A stretch of 64,000 nucleotides of DNA from Aquamicrobium sp. (GCF_023954335.1 NZ_JAMLIE010000005.1:62001-126000), one strand, 5' to 3'. Numbered from the stretch's first letter, positions 1-9,609 are shown. Program-made: numbers and translations. Notes: generated from the letters alone by a model not told the origin.

Positions 1-3000
1 CGGCGCAGCCGATGTTCGAGGCGGTGGGCCGCAGCGGAGGCGAGCGCATCGCCGTGCGCCTCGCCGGCAAGTGGGGCGTCGCCGACGCCGCCGGCCGGCT
101 GGTCGTGCCGCCGCTCTACGACGAGATCGGCACGCCCTCCGAGGTGACGCCCGTGCGGCTGGACGGGCGCTGGATCGCGCTCGACGGCGCCGGCGCGCAG
201 CTTCAGGGCGACATCCCCATCGACACGCTCGCCGGCAATGACGGCACCTGCATCGCCGGCCTGAAGGACGGCGTGCCGGTGGTGGACGAGCGCGGCGGCA
301 CGCCGCGCGTCACCGTCGGCGACAGGCCGGCCGCCATCCGCCGCCCGTCCGAGGGGCGCGTCGCGGTCGAGCAGGGCGACGGCTGGGGTGACGTCTATTG
401 CGGCGCGCCGAGCCTTCAGGCCCATCCGACCTTCGAGGAATTGCGGCCGTTCTCCAACGATTTCGCCGCCGCGCGGCGCGACGGCGTCTGGGGCTACATC
501 TCGCGCTACAGCACCTCGTGGGAGTTCACGCCGCGCTTCACCGCCGCGCGGGAGTTCGCCGACGGCCTCGCCCCCGTCCAGATCGAGGGCGGCCTGTGGG
601 GCTACGTCAACCCGTTCGGCGACATGGCGATCGAGGCGCGCTTCACCGAGGCCTACAGCTTCTCCGACGGGCTCGCCGGCATCCGCGACGGCGAGCTGCG
701 CGGCTTCGTCGCTACCGACGGCACGGTCGCGGTCGCGCCGCAGTTCGAGGATTTCTGGCGTCACGCGCGGGGCCTCGCCCCGGTCAAGCTCGGCGGCCTG
801 TGGGGCGTCATCGCGCCGGACGCCACCGCCGCGCCCGGCCATCTCGACCTGCCGCTGGCCGCCCTGCGCGCCGAGGGGCCGGCGCAGGCGGAATTCTCCG
901 TCCTCCCCTCGGTGCCGCATCTTTACTTCACGCAGGACTACGCCTCGTTCCACAGCCTGTGGGCCGACCCGGCGGGCGAGTTGCTCGTCACCACGCTGAA
1001 CGAGCCGCAGGGCGAGATCGAGGTTGGCGTCTGGGACCTGCGCAGCGGCCGGCTGGTGCGCAAGGTCGCCGCGCCCGAGGCGAGCCAGTCGCTGATGCTG
1101 CCCGGCAACGACCTCCTCGCCATCGGCCTGCGCACCGGGCATCTGGCGCTCACCGACCCGGTGAGCGGGCGCGAGCGCCACCGGCTGAAGCCGTTCGACG
1201 GCGCCGTCATCGCGCTCGCCTCGTCGGCCGACGGCAGGCTCCTTGCCGGCACGGACGGCGCCCGCATCGCGATCTGGTCGCAGGAAAGCGGCGCGCTCCT
1301 TCACCGCTTCGACGGCAAGGCCGTGGCGCTCAGTTTCTCCGCCGACGGCAGCCAGCTCTTCGGCGGCACCCGCTATGGCGGCATGACGATATGGCAGACC
1401 GATACCGGCGCGCCGTTCCTCGCCTTGCCCGACCAGCCGCTGGAGGGCGAGACCGTCTGGGATTCCGAGGGTCTCAGCGCGGCGGTCCCCACCGTCGCCG
1501 TCTCGCAGGACGGCGCGGTCGCCGCGCTGCGCACCGTCTCGCTTCAGGGCGCGGACGGCTTCTTCGCCACCTCCCACTCGGTCACGCTGACGCGGCCGAC
1601 CGCGCGGCGGACGATCCCGATCGACCCGCCGCTGCGCGACATTCTCGGCCTTTCCCTCTCCGGCGACGGCGCGCTGCTCGCCTTGTCGGGCCTCACCCCC
1701 GACGGCGACGAGACCACGGTGCTCGATCTCTACGACGCGGCAAGCGGCGAGCGGATCGCCCGCCATTCGCTGTGGGAGGCGGCGGACGCCGAGGGCCGCG
1801 CCATCGACAGACTGATTGTCTCGGCCGACCGGCTGGGCTTCCTGCCCGACGGCGACCTGATGATCGTCGGCGAGGGCGGGCAGGACATCCTGCGCATCGA
1901 GCCGCGCTCCGGCCGCGTCGAGGCGGTGATCGGCGAGCCGCTCGCCTTCCTCGCCACGCCCCAGAACGGCGGCGGGCAGAAGCTCTTCCTGTTCGAGGGG
2001 GACGAAGGCACGGTCGCGCTGTTCGACCTCGCCACCGGTGAGCTGCGCCGTCTTGCGCAATTCGGCGGCTTTTCCACTGAGACCCTGTTCTACGAGATCG
2101 ACGACATGCTGGTCATCCACGACGTCGTCTTCGACAGGCTGGTGGCGCTCGACGCCGCCACCTTCGCGGAGCGCGCCCTGACGCCCGAGGAGCATGCCGC
2201 GCTGCTGCCGCGGCTCGACGCGCTATGGAACGTAGAGATCACGCCCGAGCTCACCGCGCGCTTCCAGTCGCCTCCGGGCGTGCGCGAGGCCGGGCACGTC
2301 GTCGACGGCGGGCGCATCGGCGTGGTCCGCGACGAGGACAACAGCCTGCGCGTCTTCGACCTCGAGCGGCAGGAGCTGCTGGTGCGGCTGATGATGACCC
2401 GCGCCGGCGAATGGGTGGCGCTGACGCCCGAGGGCTTCTTCGCCGGCACGGCCGAGGGCGCGAAGATGGTGTCCGTCGCCCACGGGCTCGGCGCGTTCTC
2501 CATCGACCAGGTCTATCAGGCGCTCTACCGGCCCGACCTCGTGCGCGAGAAGCTGGCCGGCGACCCGGACGGCCTCGTCGCCGCGGCGGCGGGGCAGCTC
2601 AACCTTGCCGTGGTGCTCGATTCCGGCCCCGCGCCGCGCATCCGCTTCGACGGCCTGCCGCAGCGCGGCGAGGCGGCCGACGAGGTGATCGAGATGCGCG
2701 CCTCGCTGTTCGACGCCGGCGGCGGCATCGGCCGCGTCGAGTGGCGCGTCAACGGCCGCACGGTCGACGTGCGCGCCCGCGGGGCGGCGCCGATCGCGCC
2801 GTCCGGCGGCCATGAGGTCGCGGCACGGCTGGTGCTCGACCCCGGCGACAACCTGGTCGAGCTCGTCGCCTACAACGCCGCCGACCTGATCGCCTCGCCG
2901 CCGGCGACGGCGCTGGTGCGGTGGGACGGCGTCGCCAGCAGCGAGCCGCCGCGGCTGCACGTCCTCACCGTCGGCGTCAACGACTATGCGGACGGGCGGC

Positions 3001-3971
3001 TGAAGCTCAACTTCGCCGCCGCCGACGCCAGGGCCCTCGCCGCGGCGATGACGCAGACGGGCGAGGCCATCTACGCCTCGGTCGAGGTGACGACGCTGCT
3101 CGATAACGAGGTGACGGCGGCGGGGCTGGAGGCCGCGTTCGCGGGCCTGTCGCAGGCCGTGCAGCCGCAGGACGTGTTCGTCTTCTTCCTCGCCGGCCAC
3201 GGCAAGACGCTGGAGGGCGAGTATTTCTACCTGCCGCAGGATTTCCGCTTCGCCGGCGGCGATCCGGTGCGCGAGTTCGGGCTGGGCCAGGACCGGCTCC
3301 AGGAATGGGTGGCGCGGATCGCGGCGCGCAAGTCGGTGCTGATCTTCGACACCTGCGAGAGCGGGTCGCTGACGCTCGCCGGCCTGCGCGGCGTCGACGC
3401 GGCGCTGGCGCAGTCGGCGGCGGTGGCGCGGCTGACCCGGGCGACCGGCCGCACCATCCTGTCGGCCGCCACCGACACCGAGCCGGCGCTGGAGGGCTAT
3501 CGCGGCCACGGCGTGCTCACCTACGCGCTGCTCGACGGCTTCGACGCCGCCGACGCAAACGCCAACGGCACCATCGAGGTGACGGAGCTCGCCGCCTTCG
3601 TCGACGCGCAGGTGCCCGACATCAGCACCCGCGCCTTCGGCTTCCGGCAGGTGCCGCAGATGTCGATCCGCGGCAGCGACTTCCCCGTGGTGCGCCAGTC
3701 GAGGGTGCTGGCCGGCGGCGAGCCCGCCGCGCCGCGCTATCCCGAGACGATCACCCATGTCGCGACCGGCGGCACGGTCGTCCACGACGCACCGGGCGGC
3801 AACCCGGTGATGGAGGTGCCGGCCGGCGTCTTCTTCGGCGTCCACCTGATCGCCGAGGAAGGCGGCTGGGCGCATGTCGCCCGCGAGGGGCTGGCGCTCG
3901 GCTATGTCCGCTCCGAGGCGCTGATGCGCCTGCAATACGCGTCCGCCCCGGCGTGGCGGGCTACAGCCTGA
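1..3971 (+). CDS. WG-repeat / beta-propeller / caspase-like (peptidase C14) protein, 5' end cut by window edge
   Basis: The reading frame is open to the left edge, so the protein (at least 1319 residues from the first visible Met at 12) is probably incomplete. Seen in order: WG-type repeats at about residues 20-275 (recurring WGY/WGV with spaced aromatic residues), WD40-like propeller strands at about 305-830, a caspase-like domain from about 982 with the dyad His1063 (LAGHGK) and Cys1115 (DTCESGS), and a C-terminal SH3-like segment at about 1245-1310. Caspase-like bacterial proteins are usually proteases with multi-domain sensor arms; here the repeats would bind a partner or ligand. No signal peptide can be judged. 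Its 3' end overlaps the convergent amidinotransferase gene by 11 bases. Protease activity is inferred from the dyad; the substrate is unknown. Confidence 0.78.
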   Translation, partial: AQPMFEAVGRSGGERIAVRLAGKWGVADAAGRLVVPPLYDEIGTPSEVTPVRLDGRWIALDGAGAQLQGDIPIDTLAGNDGTCIAGLKDGVPVVDERGGTPRVTVGDRPAAIRRPSEGRVAVEQGDGWGDVYCGAPSLQAHPTFEELRPFSNDFAAARRDGVWGYISRYSTSWEFTPRFTAAREFADGLAPVQIEGGLWGYVNPFGDMAIEARFTEAYSFSDGLAGIRDGELRGFVATDGTVAVAPQFEDFWRHARGLAPVKLGGLWGVIAPDATAAPGHLDLPLAALRAEGPAQAEFSVLPSVPHLYFTQDYASFHSLWADPAGELLVTTLNEPQGEIEVGVWDLRSGRLVRKVAAPEASQSLMLPGNDLLAIGLRTGHLALTDPVSGRERHRLKPFDGAVIALASSADGRLLAGTDGARIAIWSQESGALLHRFDGKAVALSFSADGSQLFGGTRYGGMTIWQTDTGAPFLALPDQPLEGETVWDSEGLSAAVPTVAVSQDGAVAALRTVSLQGADGFFATSHSVTLTRPTARRTIPIDPPLRDILGLSLSGDGALLALSGLTPDGDETTVLDLYDAASGERIARHSLWEAADAEGRAIDRLIVSADRLGFLPDGDLMIVGEGGQDILRIEPRSGRVEAVIGEPLAFLATPQNGGGQKLFLFEGDEGTVALFDLATGELRRLAQFGGFSTETLFYEIDDMLVIHDVVFDRLVALDAATFAERALTPEEHAALLPRLDALWNVEITPELTARFQSPPGVREAGHVVDGGRIGVVRDEDNSLRVFDLERQELLVRLMMTRAGEWVALTPEGFFAGTAEGAKMVSVAHGLGAFSIDQVYQALYRPDLVREKLAGDPDGLVAAAAGQLNLAVVLDSGPAPRIRFDGLPQRGEAADEVIEMRASLFDAGGGIGRVEWRVNGRTVDVRARGAAPIAPSGGHEVAARLVLDPGDNLVELVAYNAADLIASPPATALVRWDGVASSEPPRLHVLTVGVNDYADGRLKLNFAAADARALAAAMTQTGEAIYASVEVTTLLDNEVTAAGLEAAFAGLSQAVQPQDVFVFFLAGHGKTLEGEYFYLPQDFRFAGGDPVREFGLGQDRLQEWVARIAARKSVLIFDTCESGSLTLAGLRGVDAALAQSAAVARLTRATGRTILSAATDTEPALEGYRGHGVLTYALLDGFDAADANANGTIEVTELAAFVDAQVPDISTRAFGFRQVPQMSIRGSDFPVVRQSRVLAGGEPAAPRYPETITHVATGGTVVHDAPGGNPVMEVPAGVFFGVHLIAEEGGWAHVAREGLALGYVRSEALMRLQYASAPAWRATA

Positions 3972-4956
3972 CGAGCGACTGGTGGGCGCAGCGGAACGAG
4001 CCGCCGACGCGATAGACCGCCTCGTAGGGCGTGCGGATCACCTCGATGCCGCGCCGCTTCAATTCGCCGGCCACGAAATCGTGCGGCTCCTCCGAGGGCA
4101 TCATCACCGTGCGCTCGTCGAGGACGAGGTTGTTGCAGGCGAGATGGCGCTTGGCCGCCTCCTTGCCGACGACGATGCGGTCCCAGTCGCGGATATGCGC
4201 CGGCAGTCCCTCGACGAACGCCTCCTCGCAGGCCACGACCAACCCCTCGCGCGGCGTCATCAGCACGCAGTCGAGATGCGGGAACAGCCCGTCGAGCCGC
4301 ACCATCTCGACGTCGTACTCGCCGCCGAGCGCGTGCTGGAGCCAGCGCGCGCCTTCCGGGTTGGAGCAGTTGCCCGAGTGGCCGACGAGGATCTTCCTGC
4401 CGAGGACGAAGATGTCACCGCCCTCGAGATAGCCCCAGCCGGGGCCCTCGGCGCTGTCGTCCGCCCCCGAATCCGGCTGGGCGAAATAGCGCGCCCCGCG
4501 CTCCATGGTCGAGGCGAGGATGTGGCGGACGGAAAAGCGCTGGCGGCGGTGGAACAGCGAGCGCGGCGCCAGCTCGATGACGTTGTTGCCGATGGTGACG
4601 AACGGGTCGCGCAGCCACGGGGTCATGCAGCCGTGATGCTCGCCGCGGGGGAAGGAAAGGTTCGCCTCGCTGACCATGGCCGGCTGCTGCACGACGACGC
4701 CGAGGCTCTTCAGAATATCGACCGCGCCGTCGACCTGCGCCTTGAAGGCGGCGAAGTAGTCGGCGTCGGCCTCGGCGACGTGACGCCCCTGGTTGGCGAC
4801 CCAGAAGCGCTCGAAGTCGCCATAGGCGCGCGCCTTGGAGTCGGCGAGGAACTTCGGGATGATGAACTGCTCGGCCCAGCCGTAGACGCATTCCTTCAAC
4901 GCGCCCCACTCGGCGCTGACGCCGACGGGAAGCTGGCCACTCGCGGTGTTGTGCAT
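3961..4956 (-). CDS. Amidinotransferase-family (guanidino-modifying) enzyme, paralogue 1
   Basis: A 331-residue member of the guanidino-group-modifying superfamily (amidinotransferases, arginine deiminases, DDAH). The catalytic set is visible: acidic EGGD turn, HLDC histidine motif, and C-terminal nucleophile Cys in GGSFRCAHQ (about residue 323). Such enzymes attack a guanidinium carbon, either transferring the amidino group or hydrolysing it. I chose the ATG at 4956 because AGGAG lies 6 bases upstream; an ATG at 4977 would put that SD site inside the gene. It is the last gene of the minus-strand transport operon, 31 bases after the second permease, and a close paralogue of the gene at 11338-12348. 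The substrate is not deducible; transferase versus deiminase cannot be told apart here. Confidence 0.85.
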   Translation of the reverse strand: MHNTASGQLPVGVSAEWGALKECVYGWAEQFIIPKFLADSKARAYGDFERFWVANQGRHVAEADADYFAAFKAQVDGAVDILKSLGVVVQQPAMVSEANLSFPRGEHHGCMTPWLRDPFVTIGNNVIELAPRSLFHRRQRFSVRHILASTMERGARYFAQPDSGADDSAEGPGWGYLEGGDIFVLGRKILVGHSGNCSNPEGARWLQHALGGEYDVEMVRLDGLFPHLDCVLMTPREGLVVACEEAFVEGLPAHIRDWDRIVVGKEAAKRHLACNNLVLDERTVMMPSEEPHDFVAGELKRRGIEVIRTPYEAVYRVGGSFRCAHQSLVRL

Positions 4957-4987
4957 TCCATTCTCCTGCTTGGGCATCGCGCGCGGC

Positions 4988-5935
4988 TCACCGCATCTCG
5001 CGATCGTAGGGTTTTCCCGCCGCGGCGGGCGGGCGGGCCTGACCGATCAGCCCGACGAGGGCGAGGATGGCGATCAGATAGGGGAGCGCGGCGAAGATCT
5101 GGTACGGCACCTCGGGGTGCTGGAACTGCATGCGCAGCTGCAACGCGTCGAGAAGGCCGAACAGCAGGCAGGCGAGCAGCGCCAGCACAGGATTCCAGCG
5201 CCCGAGCACGATGGCGGCGAGGCCGATGAAGCCCTTGCCCGCGCTCATGTTGTCGGAGAACAGGAAGATCTGCGACAGGACGAGATAGGCCCCGCCCAGC
5301 GCGCAGATCGTCGACCCGGCGATGACGCACAGATAGCGCAGGGTGAAGACCGGCACGCCCGCCGCGTCGGCCGCGCCGGGGTTCTCGCCGATGGCGCGGA
5401 TGTTCAGCCCGAGCTGGGTGCGGAACAGCACCACCTGCGTCACCACGACGACGGCGAGCATCAGGTAGAACAGGAGGTCCTGGTTGAACAGCACCCGCCC
5501 GACGACGGGGATGTCGGCAAGATAAGGAATCGCGACCGGCATGAAGCCTTCGAGCATCAGGCTGTTGCCGCCGCCCTCGAAGGCGATGCGCGACATGAAC
5601 GAGGTGAAGCCGATCGAGAACAGGATGATGGCGATGCCGACGACGATCTGGTTGACGCGCAGGGTGATCGAGACATAGGCGAGCAGCACGCCCGACGCCG
5701 CGCCGACGAACAGGGTCGCGGCGAGGCCGCCGAAGGCGTTGCCGGTCAGGTGGGCGCCGAGCGCGGCGGCGAACGCGCCGAGCAGGAGCTGGCCTTCGAG
5801 CGCGATGTTGAAGACGCCGGCGCGCTCGCAGATCAGTCCGCCGATGGCGGCGAAGACGAGCGGCACCGACAGGCGCAGCCCCGTCGCCAGAAACTCGCCG
5901 AGCTGGAAGGCGTTGAAGAGGAAATCGAACATCAT
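4988..5935 (-). CDS. BMP-type ABC transporter permease (second subunit)
   Basis: A 315-residue, very hydrophobic inner-membrane protein with about eight to ten predicted helices and the family hallmark ERAGVFNIALEGQ near the N-terminus, shared by permeases of the nucleoside/simple-sugar (YufQ/NupQ-like) class that pair with BMP-family binding proteins. The start ATG at 5935 overlaps the stop of the upstream permease (ATGA), implying translational coupling. Together with the genes at 5932-9609 it makes a complete importer: binding protein, double-domain ATPase and two permeases. The cargo is unknown; known relatives carry nucleosides or similar small polar molecules. Confidence 0.9.
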   Translation of the reverse strand: MMFDFLFNAFQLGEFLATGLRLSVPLVFAAIGGLICERAGVFNIALEGQLLLGAFAAALGAHLTGNAFGGLAATLFVGAASGVLLAYVSITLRVNQIVVGIAIILFSIGFTSFMSRIAFEGGGNSLMLEGFMPVAIPYLADIPVVGRVLFNQDLLFYLMLAVVVVTQVVLFRTQLGLNIRAIGENPGAADAAGVPVFTLRYLCVIAGSTICALGGAYLVLSQIFLFSDNMSAGKGFIGLAAIVLGRWNPVLALLACLLFGLLDALQLRMQFQHPEVPYQIFAALPYLIAILALVGLIGQARPPAAAGKPYDREMR

Positions 5936-7047
5936 GCCTTCTCCGCTTGGGCCGCGACGGCGGGCGCCTTGGCCGCGCGCCGGCCGGGCCGGTAGCGGAA
6001 GGCGAGTCCGACGGCGACGAACAGGACGATCAGCCCCTGCAGCGCCTCGACCATGGTGGTGTCGACCCCGACCGCGCGCTGCATGATGCCGGCGCCGGAT
6101 TGCAGGCCGGCGAGGAACAGCGCCGCCAGCACGGCAAAGAGCGGGCTGAGGCCGGCGAGGAAGGCGACGATGATGCCCTGCAGCCCGTAGCCGGGGCTGA
6201 AATGGTCGAACAGGCGGTATTTCAGGCCGATGACCTCGAACGTGCCGGCAAGGCCGGCCATCGCCCCGCCGATCAGGAACGAGGTGACGATCAGCCGGCG
6301 CACCCCGAGCCCGGAATAGGTGGCGACCGTTGGGTTGTGGCCGACGATCTCGATCGACTGGCCGAGCGTCGAGCGCTTCATGACGAGCGCGAGCACGAGC
6401 GCGGCGGCGACGGACAGGAGGATGCCGAGATGGGCCTGCGTCTGCGGCATGAACACCGGCAGCGCCCGCTCGGCCGCGATCTCGCGCGAGTAGGGATAGG
6501 GCGCGCCCGGCTCCATCAGCCACGAATGGATGATGACGCCGACGGCGTAGATGGCGACATGAGACATCAGCAGCGAGGTGATGATCTCGTTGACGCCGCG
6601 ATAGGCGCGCAGCAGCGCCGGGATCAGCGCCCACAGCGCGCCGCCGAGCGCGCCGGCGAGGATGGTGAGGACGATGGCGAGCGGGGCCGGGATGAAGTCA
6701 GGCAGATAGAGTGCAGCGACGGTGCCGAACAGCGCGCCGATATAGATCTGGCCCTCGCCGCCGATGTTGAACAGGCCCGCGCGCAACGGCACGATGACCG
6801 CGAGTCCGGCGAGCAGAAGCGGCGACATGCGCACCAGCGTGCTGCCGAGGCCGTAATAGTCGAGGAAGGCGCCGGAGAAGAGCGCCGCATAGGTGTCGAT
6901 CGGGTTGGCGCCCGCCAGCAGCACCAGCCCCGCGCCGACGACGAGCGCGGCGAGGATCGCCCAAACGCTCTTCAGCATGTAGGCCAGCCGCAGGACGGTC
7001 CCGGACACGGAATTCCCGGACATGGAGTTCCCGGACGTGGAATTCAT
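5932..7047 (-). CDS. BMP-type ABC transporter permease (first subunit)
   Basis: A 371-residue membrane permease of the YufP/NupP-like class, with the motif RAGLFNIGGEGQ at about residue 100 and multiple hydrophobic segments from residue 25 onward. The annotated start overlaps the ATPase stop (ATGA at 7047-7044). The first 17 residues are a low-complexity Ser/Gly/Asn run encoded by three imperfect 15-bp tandem repeats, so initiation may actually be at the Met near residue 24, just before the first helix. Pairs with the permease at 4988-5935 as the membrane channel. Confidence 0.9.
   Translation of the reverse strand: MNSTSGNSMSGNSVSGTVLRLAYMLKSVWAILAALVVGAGLVLLAGANPIDTYAALFSGAFLDYYGLGSTLVRMSPLLLAGLAVIVPLRAGLFNIGGEGQIYIGALFGTVAALYLPDFIPAPLAIVLTILAGALGGALWALIPALLRAYRGVNEIITSLLMSHVAIYAVGVIIHSWLMEPGAPYPYSREIAAERALPVFMPQTQAHLGILLSVAAALVLALVMKRSTLGQSIEIVGHNPTVATYSGLGVRRLIVTSFLIGGAMAGLAGTFEVIGLKYRLFDHFSPGYGLQGIIVAFLAGLSPLFAVLAALFLAGLQSGAGIMQRAVGVDTTMVEALQGLIVLFVAVGLAFRYRPGRRAAKAPAVAAQAEKA
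6998..7042. repeat. Three imperfect 15-bp tandem repeats at a permease N-terminus
   Basis: Three adjacent 15-bp units (plus-strand form TTCCCGGACRTGGAR, first unit slightly diverged) lie inside the start of the first permease gene and encode the repeated Gly-Asn-Ser / Ser-Gly pattern. It looks like local slippage duplication, without evident function. Confidence 0.7.
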
Positions 7048-8567
7048 TGGGCTACCCCCGCCATCATGAGGCCGAGCCGCTGCGAGGTGGCCTCGCCGCG
7101 CGCGATGTTGCCGACCACCTTGCCCTTGGAGATCACCGCGACCCGGTCGGCGACCTGGAGCAGGTCCTCCAGCTCCGTCGAGATGTAGAGGATGGCGCAG
7201 CCGCGCTCGCGCTGGGCGAGCAGCGTCTTCTGCACGAACTCTATCGCCCCGATGTCGAGGCCCTTGGTCGGCTGCGAGACGACGAGGACGTCGGGCTCGT
7301 CCTCGATCTCGCGCGCGAGGATGATCTTCTGCTGGTTGCCGCCGGAAAGGTCGCGCACGGCCTGCGCGATGCCGCGCATGCGCACGTCGTAGCGCCGGGC
7401 GAGGTCCTTCGCATGGCTGTCGATGGCGGCGAAGTTCATCCAGCCCGCGCGCGAGAACGGCCTGGAGCGGAAGCTCCGCAGCACCATGTTCAGCGCGACG
7501 CTACTGTCGAGGTCGAGGCCCATGCGCTGCCGGTCCTCCGGCACGAAGCCCATGCGCAGCCTGTTCTTGCGCGCGGCGGGGCCGAAGCCGCGCACGTCGG
7601 TGCCGTCGATCTCGATCGAGCCGCCGGCGATCGCGCACACGCCGCCGATGGCCTCGGCGAGCTCCTTCTGGCCGTTACCGTCGACGCCGGCGAGGCCGAG
7701 TATCTCACCCTGGCGCACCTCGAGCGAGAGGCCGTCGACGGCGGCAAGGCCGCGCTCGCCCATGACGGTGAGGTCGCTGATCCTCAGCATGGTCCTGCCG
7801 GGATTGGCCGGCGACTTGGTCAGCTCCGAGGTGATGTCGCGGCCGACCATCAGCCGCGCCAGCTCGCGCGCGTCGGTGTCGGCGGTCCGCATCGTCGCCA
7901 CCACCTTGCCGGCGCGCATCACGGTGATGTCGTCCGACATGCTCAGCACCTCGTCGAACTTGTGGGTGATGAGGATGATGGTGCGGCCGCTCTCCTTCAG
8001 CCGGCGCAGGAGGGCGAAGAACGGGCCGACCTCGCTCGGCGTCAGCACGCTGGTCGGCTCGTCGAGGATGAGCAGGTCGGCGTTGCGGTAGAGCAGCTTC
8101 AGGATCTCGACCCGCTGCTGCATGCCGACCGGCAGCCGCCAGACCGGCTCGTCGGGATCGATCTCGAAGCCCAGCTCGGCGGCGAGCTCGACGATGCGGG
8201 CGCGGTGGCGCTGAAGGTCGAGAAAGCCGCTTCCCGGCAGGCCGATGACGATGTTCTCGACCACGGTCATGGTGTCGACCTGCTTGAAATGCTGGTGGAC
8301 CATGCCGATGCCGAGGGCCAGCGCATGGCGCGGGCTGGCAATCCCGGCCTCCCGGCCGCGGACGAGGATCGTTCCCGCGTCGGGCTGGTAGAGGCCGTAG
8401 ATGATGTTCATCAGCGTCGACTTGCCGGCGCCGTTCTCGCCGAGGATGGCATGCACCGACCCTTCGGCGACGGAGACGTCGACCGCGTCGTTGGCGCAGA
8501 ACGTCCCGAAGCGCTTGACGACGCCGCGCAGCGCCAGGCGATAGTGCTTGTCGTTCGGCAGGGTCAT
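7044..8567 (-). CDS. BMP-type ABC transporter ATP-binding protein (two fused ATPase domains)
   Basis: A 507-residue double ABC ATPase. The N-terminal domain has a standard Walker A (GENGAGKST, about residue 44) and Walker B (LLILDEPTS); the C-terminal domain has a degenerate Walker A (GVDGNGQKE), a good signature LSGGNQQK and a Walker B reading VVSQPTKGLD in place of the usual acidic DEP, as is normal for YufO/NupO-like ATPases where only one site hydrolyses efficiently. The ATG at 8567 follows an AGGAAGG SD site. It energises the two downstream permeases. A strong hairpin separates it from the binding-protein gene. Confidence 0.93.
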   Translation of the reverse strand: MTLPNDKHYRLALRGVVKRFGTFCANDAVDVSVAEGSVHAILGENGAGKSTLMNIIYGLYQPDAGTILVRGREAGIASPRHALALGIGMVHQHFKQVDTMTVVENIVIGLPGSGFLDLQRHRARIVELAAELGFEIDPDEPVWRLPVGMQQRVEILKLLYRNADLLILDEPTSVLTPSEVGPFFALLRRLKESGRTIILITHKFDEVLSMSDDITVMRAGKVVATMRTADTDARELARLMVGRDITSELTKSPANPGRTMLRISDLTVMGERGLAAVDGLSLEVRQGEILGLAGVDGNGQKELAEAIGGVCAIAGGSIEIDGTDVRGFGPAARKNRLRMGFVPEDRQRMGLDLDSSVALNMVLRSFRSRPFSRAGWMNFAAIDSHAKDLARRYDVRMRGIAQAVRDLSGGNQQKIILAREIEDEPDVLVVSQPTKGLDIGAIEFVQKTLLAQRERGCAILYISTELEDLLQVADRVAVISKGKVVGNIARGEATSQRLGLMMAGVAQ

Positions 8568-8595
8568 GGTCCTTCCTTCACGCGAAGGGCGAGCG

Positions 8596-8629
8596 AAAGG
8601 GCGGCCGTCCTCGCGAAAGGCCGCCCCTT
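8596..8629 (-). promoter_or_regulatory. Intercistronic hairpin after the binding-protein gene
   Basis: Arms AAAGGGCGGCC and GGCCGCCCCTT (one G-U pair) form a stable stem around a 13-base loop in the 79-base gap between the binding-protein stop and the ATPase start. No U-tract follows, so it is more likely an mRNA-stabilising or attenuating hairpin that keeps binding-protein transcripts more abundant than the transporter body than a full terminator. Confidence 0.55.
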
Positions 8630-8646
8630 GCGTCTTCCGGCGGTGG

Positions 8647-9609
8647 CTACTGCGCCGCGCCGGGCTTGAGCGAGCCGTCCTTCATCGCGGCGATGGCCGC
8701 CTCGACCTGCGCCTTGACCTCGTCGGACACGCCGGCGTTGAAGCCGCCGAGCTTGCCGGCGTCGGTGCCGATGCCGAAGCGGTAGTCGTGCGCCTCGAGC
8801 TCGCCCTTCTTGGCGAGGTCGATCGCCATGTAGAGCGCGCCGCCGAAATCGAGGATGGTCGAGACGAGGTTCTCGTCCGGGTACGGGATCGACAGGTCGG
8901 AGACGACGCCGACGACATGGACGGAGCGCTGCTTGGCCGCCTGCACCACGCCGAGGAAGCCGCCGTCGAGATAGGGCAGCATCACGTCCGCGCCCTGCGA
9001 GACCATGTTGAGGCTCGCCTCCTTGGCCTTGGCGATGTCGGCCCAGTCGTTGGTGTAGGCGATCAGCACCTTGCCGTCGGGATTGGCCGCCTCGACGCCG
9101 GCGCGGTAGCCGGCGACGATCTGGTCGAAGGCCGGCACCTGCTGGGCCGACAGCGCGCCGACGATGCCGCTCTTGCTCATGTGGCCGGCGGTGAGGCCGA
9201 GGACGTAGCCGAACTGCTCGTTCTCGAAATTGATGGTCGCGACGCCCTCGGTCGGCGCGCCGTTCAGCACCAGCACCTTGGCGTCCGGGAACTGCGCGGC
9301 GACGCGCTTGGCGGCGTCGGTGTACTCGGCGCCGGCGCCGACGATGACGTTGTAGCCGCGCCGGGCGTAGTCGGACATCACCTCGACCTGCGAAGGCTGC
9401 GGCACCTTCTCGGTATAGGCGGTCTCGACGCCGAGCTCGCCCTTGATCCGCTCGATGCCCTCGAAGACGTTCTGGTTGAACGCCTTGTCGTTGACGAGGC
9501 CCGGCAGGATGACCGCGACCTTGAGGTCGTCGGCCTGGACGGCGGTGGCCATGACGGAGGCAGCGCCCAGGACGAGCCCTGCCAGCATTCCAGCTATCTT
9601 TCGAGACAT
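8647..9609 (-). CDS. BMP-family ABC transporter substrate-binding lipoprotein-like protein
   Basis: A 320-residue periplasmic binding protein of the BMP (basic membrane protein / PnrA-like) family. It carries a Sec-type signal (Lys/Arg, hydrophobic core, likely cut after AVQA near residue 26), followed by DDLKVAVILPG and the family's KAFNQNVFEGI motif. There is no lipobox Cys in the signal, so it should be soluble periplasmic. The ATG at 9609 has GAGG 6 bases upstream and is preferred to the ATG at 9621. Family members bind nucleosides or related ligands; the neighbouring hydrolases suggest a nitrogen-rich cyclic or guanidino ligand here, which is inference. Confidence 0.92.
   Translation of the reverse strand: MSRKIAGMLAGLVLGAASVMATAVQADDLKVAVILPGLVNDKAFNQNVFEGIERIKGELGVETAYTEKVPQPSQVEVMSDYARRGYNVIVGAGAEYTDAAKRVAAQFPDAKVLVLNGAPTEGVATINFENEQFGYVLGLTAGHMSKSGIVGALSAQQVPAFDQIVAGYRAGVEAANPDGKVLIAYTNDWADIAKAKEASLNMVSQGADVMLPYLDGGFLGVVQAAKQRSVHVVGVVSDLSIPYPDENLVSTILDFGGALYMAIDLAKKGELEAHDYRFGIGTDAGKLGGFNAGVSDEVKAQVEAAIAAMKDGSLKPGAAQ

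Noticed and set aside
2223..3935. Long minus-strand frame of 570 codons inside the caspase-like gene
   Set aside because: Composition is that of a shadow frame in G+C-rich DNA (Arg, Ala, His rich, no motif), while the plus frame has clear domains.
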